NCBI GenBank assembly: GCA_009780445.1
Contig: WRAA01000068.1
Span: 1-9,017 of the forward strand
Length of the DNA: 9,017 nucleotides
Direction of reading: 5' to 3'
Source: Defluviitaleaceae bacterium
GTDB lineage: Bacteria; Bacillota; Clostridia; Lachnospirales; WRAA01
Made by a program: the position numbers and the translations under genes. A model generated the notes under the pieces. The model had not been told where the DNA came from. It did not search any database and worked only from the letters and a program-made list of their open reading frames with translations. Shown here piece after piece: positions 6,377 through 9,017 of the stretch (its first letter is position 1; each line of letters starts with the position of its first letter).

Positions 6377-6417
6377 CGTCTATGAAATTGGAAATTATAG
6401 GTTCTAGGGAGGTGCTG

Positions 6418-9017
6418 ATGGATTATTCACGTGAGCATAACGCAAAGCAGATAAAATCGGCCAAACAGCACACGGCCAAGACGCGCAACAAGCTTATGAT
6501 AATTGTTGGGCGTGTTGTTGTTGCCGTGGCGCTTATTGTGGGCTTTGGGCTTGGCGGCGCGGCGTTGGGCGCGTTCATGGGTGTGGTGGAAAGCGCGCCG
6601 CGCGAAGAGGCTATAGCGATCATGCCCAGCGTGTACCCCTCCATCATAGTGGATCAGCACGGCGTGGAGATCGCGCGTCTCACGGGGGACGAAAACCGCG
6701 AGTACGTCACGCTGGATCGTATACCGCTGCACCTGCAACACGCCTTTATCGCCATAGAGGACGAACGCTTCTTCACGCACAACGGCGTGGACATCCGCGG
6801 CATGTTCCGCGCCCTGCACCACAACCTCACCAACCCCACGACACAGGGCGCAAGCACCATTACACAGCAGATCATCAAGAACAACGTGCGCGGCATCCCC
6901 CGCAACACCCTTGGCACGAAGATCCAGGAGATCTACCTGGCCGTGGTGTACGAGCGCGACCTGGTGGAGCTTCTTGGCTCCCGCGAGGCCGCGAAGAACC
7001 ACATCCTCGAGGTCTACCTCAACACGATCAACCTGCACCACCGCCTGCACGGCGTAATGACCGCCGCGCGTTACTACTTCGACAAGGACGTGGAAGATCT
7101 GACGATCTCCGAGTCCGCCGTTATCGCGTCCATCACCCAGAACCCTTCGCGCTTCTCCCCCGTGAACAACCCGGACAACAACCGCACCCGCAAGCTCCTT
7201 GTGCTGGAGAACATGCTGCGGCTGGGCTTTATCACAGAGGAGGAACACGCGTACGCCGTGGCCGACACGGACGTATACGCCCGCATAATCGCCAACGAGC
7301 GCGTGACGGAGCAGATCAACTCCGTACACAGCTACTTCGTGGATTCACTGAAGCAGCAGCTTGCGCGTGACCTTAGCGAGGAGTACGCGATCTCCCTGCA
7401 AGAGGCATTCCACTGGCTCTACAACGGCGGCCTGCGTATCTACGCCACCAAGAACACCGAGATGCAGGCCATCATGGACGAAGCCTTTTTGAACGACGAT
7501 TTGTTCCCGGCCTTGGGCTTCCGTATCGACATACAATACTTCGTCACAAAGCGCAACTTGCTGACAGGCCGCACCGAACATCTGGAACGCCGCGGAACCG
7601 TGCCGAACTGGGCGGGTGTGGACGGATGGGTGGACGACATGCGCGACTCTATCCTGCGCGACAACGAGTACATCGCGGCGGAGCGTGTTGTGCCGATTCC
7701 CCAGCCGCAGGCCGCCATGGTCGTGATGGACTGGCGCAACGGCCACGTCTTGGCCGTGACGGGCGGCCGCGGCGAAAAGATGCTCAACCTCGCGCTAAAC
7801 CGCGCGGTGGATTCGCCCCGCCAGCCGGGCTCTGTGTTTAAGACCATCGCCAGCTTCGCGCCGGCCATCGACCTTGGCCGCGCCCACGCCGGCACCATTA
7901 TCAACGACGCGCCCTTCACCATCGACGGTTATACGCCGCGCAACTGGTACGGAGACTTCTGGGGGCCTTCCAGCCTTCGCCGCGCCATGGCGTGGTCCAT
8001 GAATGTTGTCAGCGTGATCAACATGTTCAACACCGGGCTGGAGGACAGCTTCCAGTATGTGCTTAACTTCGGCTTCACAACCGTTGTTACGCCCGACAAC
8101 CCTGTTGTGCGCGGCAACCAGGTCTTTCACGACATGGTGCCGTCACTGCCCCTTGGCGGGCTGACCCACGGCGTAACCCAGCTGGAGACCACCGCCGCCT
8201 TTGCGGCCATCGCCAACAACGGCATGTACAACTATCCCAAGTTCTACTCCCGCGTGCTGGACTCCGAAGGAAACATCGTGCTGGAGAACGTCCCGGTGAA
8301 CCGCCAGATTCTGCGCCCCGCCGCCGCCTACATCCTGACGGACATGATGCGCGACGTGCTGACAAACGGCACGGGCGGCACCGCGCGCCTTCGCAACACC
8401 ACCATCCCCGTATCCGGCAAGACAGGCACAACCACCAACGACCACGACCTGCTCTTCGTGGGGTACACGCCGTACTTCGCCGCGGGCGTGTGGATGGGCT
8501 ACGACCAGCCCGACCGCCTGCGCACCAACAACCACCACATGATGATCTGGCGCGACGTAATGGAGCGCATACACGCCGACCTGCCCTTCCGCGATTTTGA
8601 GCAGCCGCCGGGCGTTATCCGCGCCGCGCACTGCTCTGTGTCCGGTATGCGGGCTGTGCCGGGTCTCTGCCATCTGGATCCCCGCGGAAACATCGTGGTG
8701 ACGGATCTGTTCATCGTGGGCGACCAGGGCGACGTCAGCTGCCACGTCCACGTCCGCGCAGACATCTGCACCGTGTCCGGAATGCGCCACGGCCCAAGCT
8801 GCCCGGCGCACACACGCCGCACGATCGTAGGCGCGCGCGAAGGTTTCTACTCGCCCGGCTCCGAGGCCGCGCTCTTCACCGTCCTACATTCCCAGATAGA
8901 CGGCTCCTTCTGCACACACGACGGCAACTTCCCCACCCGCCCGACACAGTTCTTCGACAGCTGGAGCGCGTGGAACAACGCCGACGACAGCGACGAGGAC
9001 GAAGAGGACGAGGACGA
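6418..9017 (+). CDS. Class A penicillin-binding protein (PBP1A-like), 3' partial
   Basis: This bifunctional peptidoglycan synthase runs off the window after 866 residues. It is anchored by one membrane segment (about 26-57) after a basic cytoplasmic tail. The glycosyltransferase domain polymerises lipid II. It shows EDERFFTHNG with catalytic Glu114, GASTITQQ (144-151), KIQEI (168-172) and the KxxILEVYLN motif (193-202). The transpeptidase domain cross-links peptides. It carries SVFK with nucleophile Ser472 and Lys475, SMN (527-529) and KTG (668-670), preceded by RQPG. All catalytic residues are present. A C-terminal extension has two Cys-x-Val-Ser-Gly-Met-Arg repeats (from 739 and 784) and ends in an acidic Asp/Glu run. 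ATG 6418 follows AGGGAGGTG (6406-6414). An in-frame ATG at 6382 is at the predicted transcription start, lacks a ribosome site, and is rejected. The gene is divergent from yunB, so a role in spore as well as vegetative wall synthesis is possible but unproven. Confidence 0.95.
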   Translation, partial: MDYSREHNAKQIKSAKQHTAKTRNKLMIIVGRVVVAVALIVGFGLGGAALGAFMGVVESAPREEAIAIMPSVYPSIIVDQHGVEIARLTGDENREYVTLDRIPLHLQHAFIAIEDERFFTHNGVDIRGMFRALHHNLTNPTTQGASTITQQIIKNNVRGIPRNTLGTKIQEIYLAVVYERDLVELLGSREAAKNHILEVYLNTINLHHRLHGVMTAARYYFDKDVEDLTISESAVIASITQNPSRFSPVNNPDNNRTRKLLVLENMLRLGFITEEEHAYAVADTDVYARIIANERVTEQINSVHSYFVDSLKQQLARDLSEEYAISLQEAFHWLYNGGLRIYATKNTEMQAIMDEAFLNDDLFPALGFRIDIQYFVTKRNLLTGRTEHLERRGTVPNWAGVDGWVDDMRDSILRDNEYIAAERVVPIPQPQAAMVVMDWRNGHVLAVTGGRGEKMLNLALNRAVDSPRQPGSVFKTIASFAPAIDLGRAHAGTIINDAPFTIDGYTPRNWYGDFWGPSSLRRAMAWSMNVVSVINMFNTGLEDSFQYVLNFGFTTVVTPDNPVVRGNQVFHDMVPSLPLGGLTHGVTQLETTAAFAAIANNGMYNYPKFYSRVLDSEGNIVLENVPVNRQILRPAAAYILTDMMRDVLTNGTGGTARLRNTTIPVSGKTGTTTNDHDLLFVGYTPYFAAGVWMGYDQPDRLRTNNHHMMIWRDVMERIHADLPFRDFEQPPGVIRAAHCSVSGMRAVPGLCHLDPRGNIVVTDLFIVGDQGDVSCHVHVRADICTVSGMRHGPSCPAHTRRTIVGAREGFYSPGSEAALFTVLHSQIDGSFCTHDGNFPTRPTQFFDSWSAWNNADDSDEDEEDED

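Noticed and set aside
6382..6417. In-frame ATG that would extend the PBP N-terminus by 12 residues
   Set aside because: It sits at the predicted transcription start with no ribosome site, and the added codons include the good ribosome site used by ATG 6418.
6427..7329. Minus-strand open frame of 300 codons opposite the PBP gene
   Set aside because: It is a shadow of the PBP glycosyltransferase region, which shows all its catalytic motifs on the + strand. The antisense product is unlike any known protein.

Overview
The window looks like a chromosomal segment of a GC-rich, spore-forming Firmicute, most likely a member of the Clostridia. Three things point there: strong AGGAGG-type ribosome binding sites, a YunB-family sporulation gene, and a DUF3798-type ABC importer, a family I associate mainly with Clostridia and some other anaerobes. 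No species can be named from the sequence alone.

Bases 1-4910 hold the importer operon, read on the + strand. It has the C-terminal part of a DUF3798 periplasmic/lipoprotein-type binding protein (start lies before the window), an imperfect terminator hairpin, a double-domain ATPase with a TTG start, and two different BPD_transp_2 permeases. The ATPase and both permeases overlap by 4 and 1 bases and are surely cotranscribed. A second hairpin (4916-4947) separates them from a FadR-type GntR regulator with an FCD ligand domain (4970-5686), the obvious candidate controller. The transported substrate is unknown. The ATPase and permease families resemble those of sugar and nucleoside importers, while the FCD domain hints at a small organic acid as signal.

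Bases 5670-6332 (- strand) encode a YunB-like sporulation protein whose 3' end overlaps the regulator's 3' end by 17 bp. A compact divergent intergenic region (6333-6417) separates it from a large class A penicillin-binding protein (6418 to the window end, C-terminus cut off). That region holds an excellent sigma-A type promoter for the PBP gene and a weak sigma-E-like candidate for yunB on the other strand. The pairing of a sporulation gene with a bifunctional peptidoglycan synthase suggests a cell-envelope/spore-wall neighbourhood unrelated to the importer.

There is no sign of mobile elements, CRISPR, tRNA or rRNA. The points most worth follow-up are the uncharacterised importer with its enlarged second permease (about 133 extra residues), the predicted asymmetric ATPase, and the small regulatory structures between the genes.
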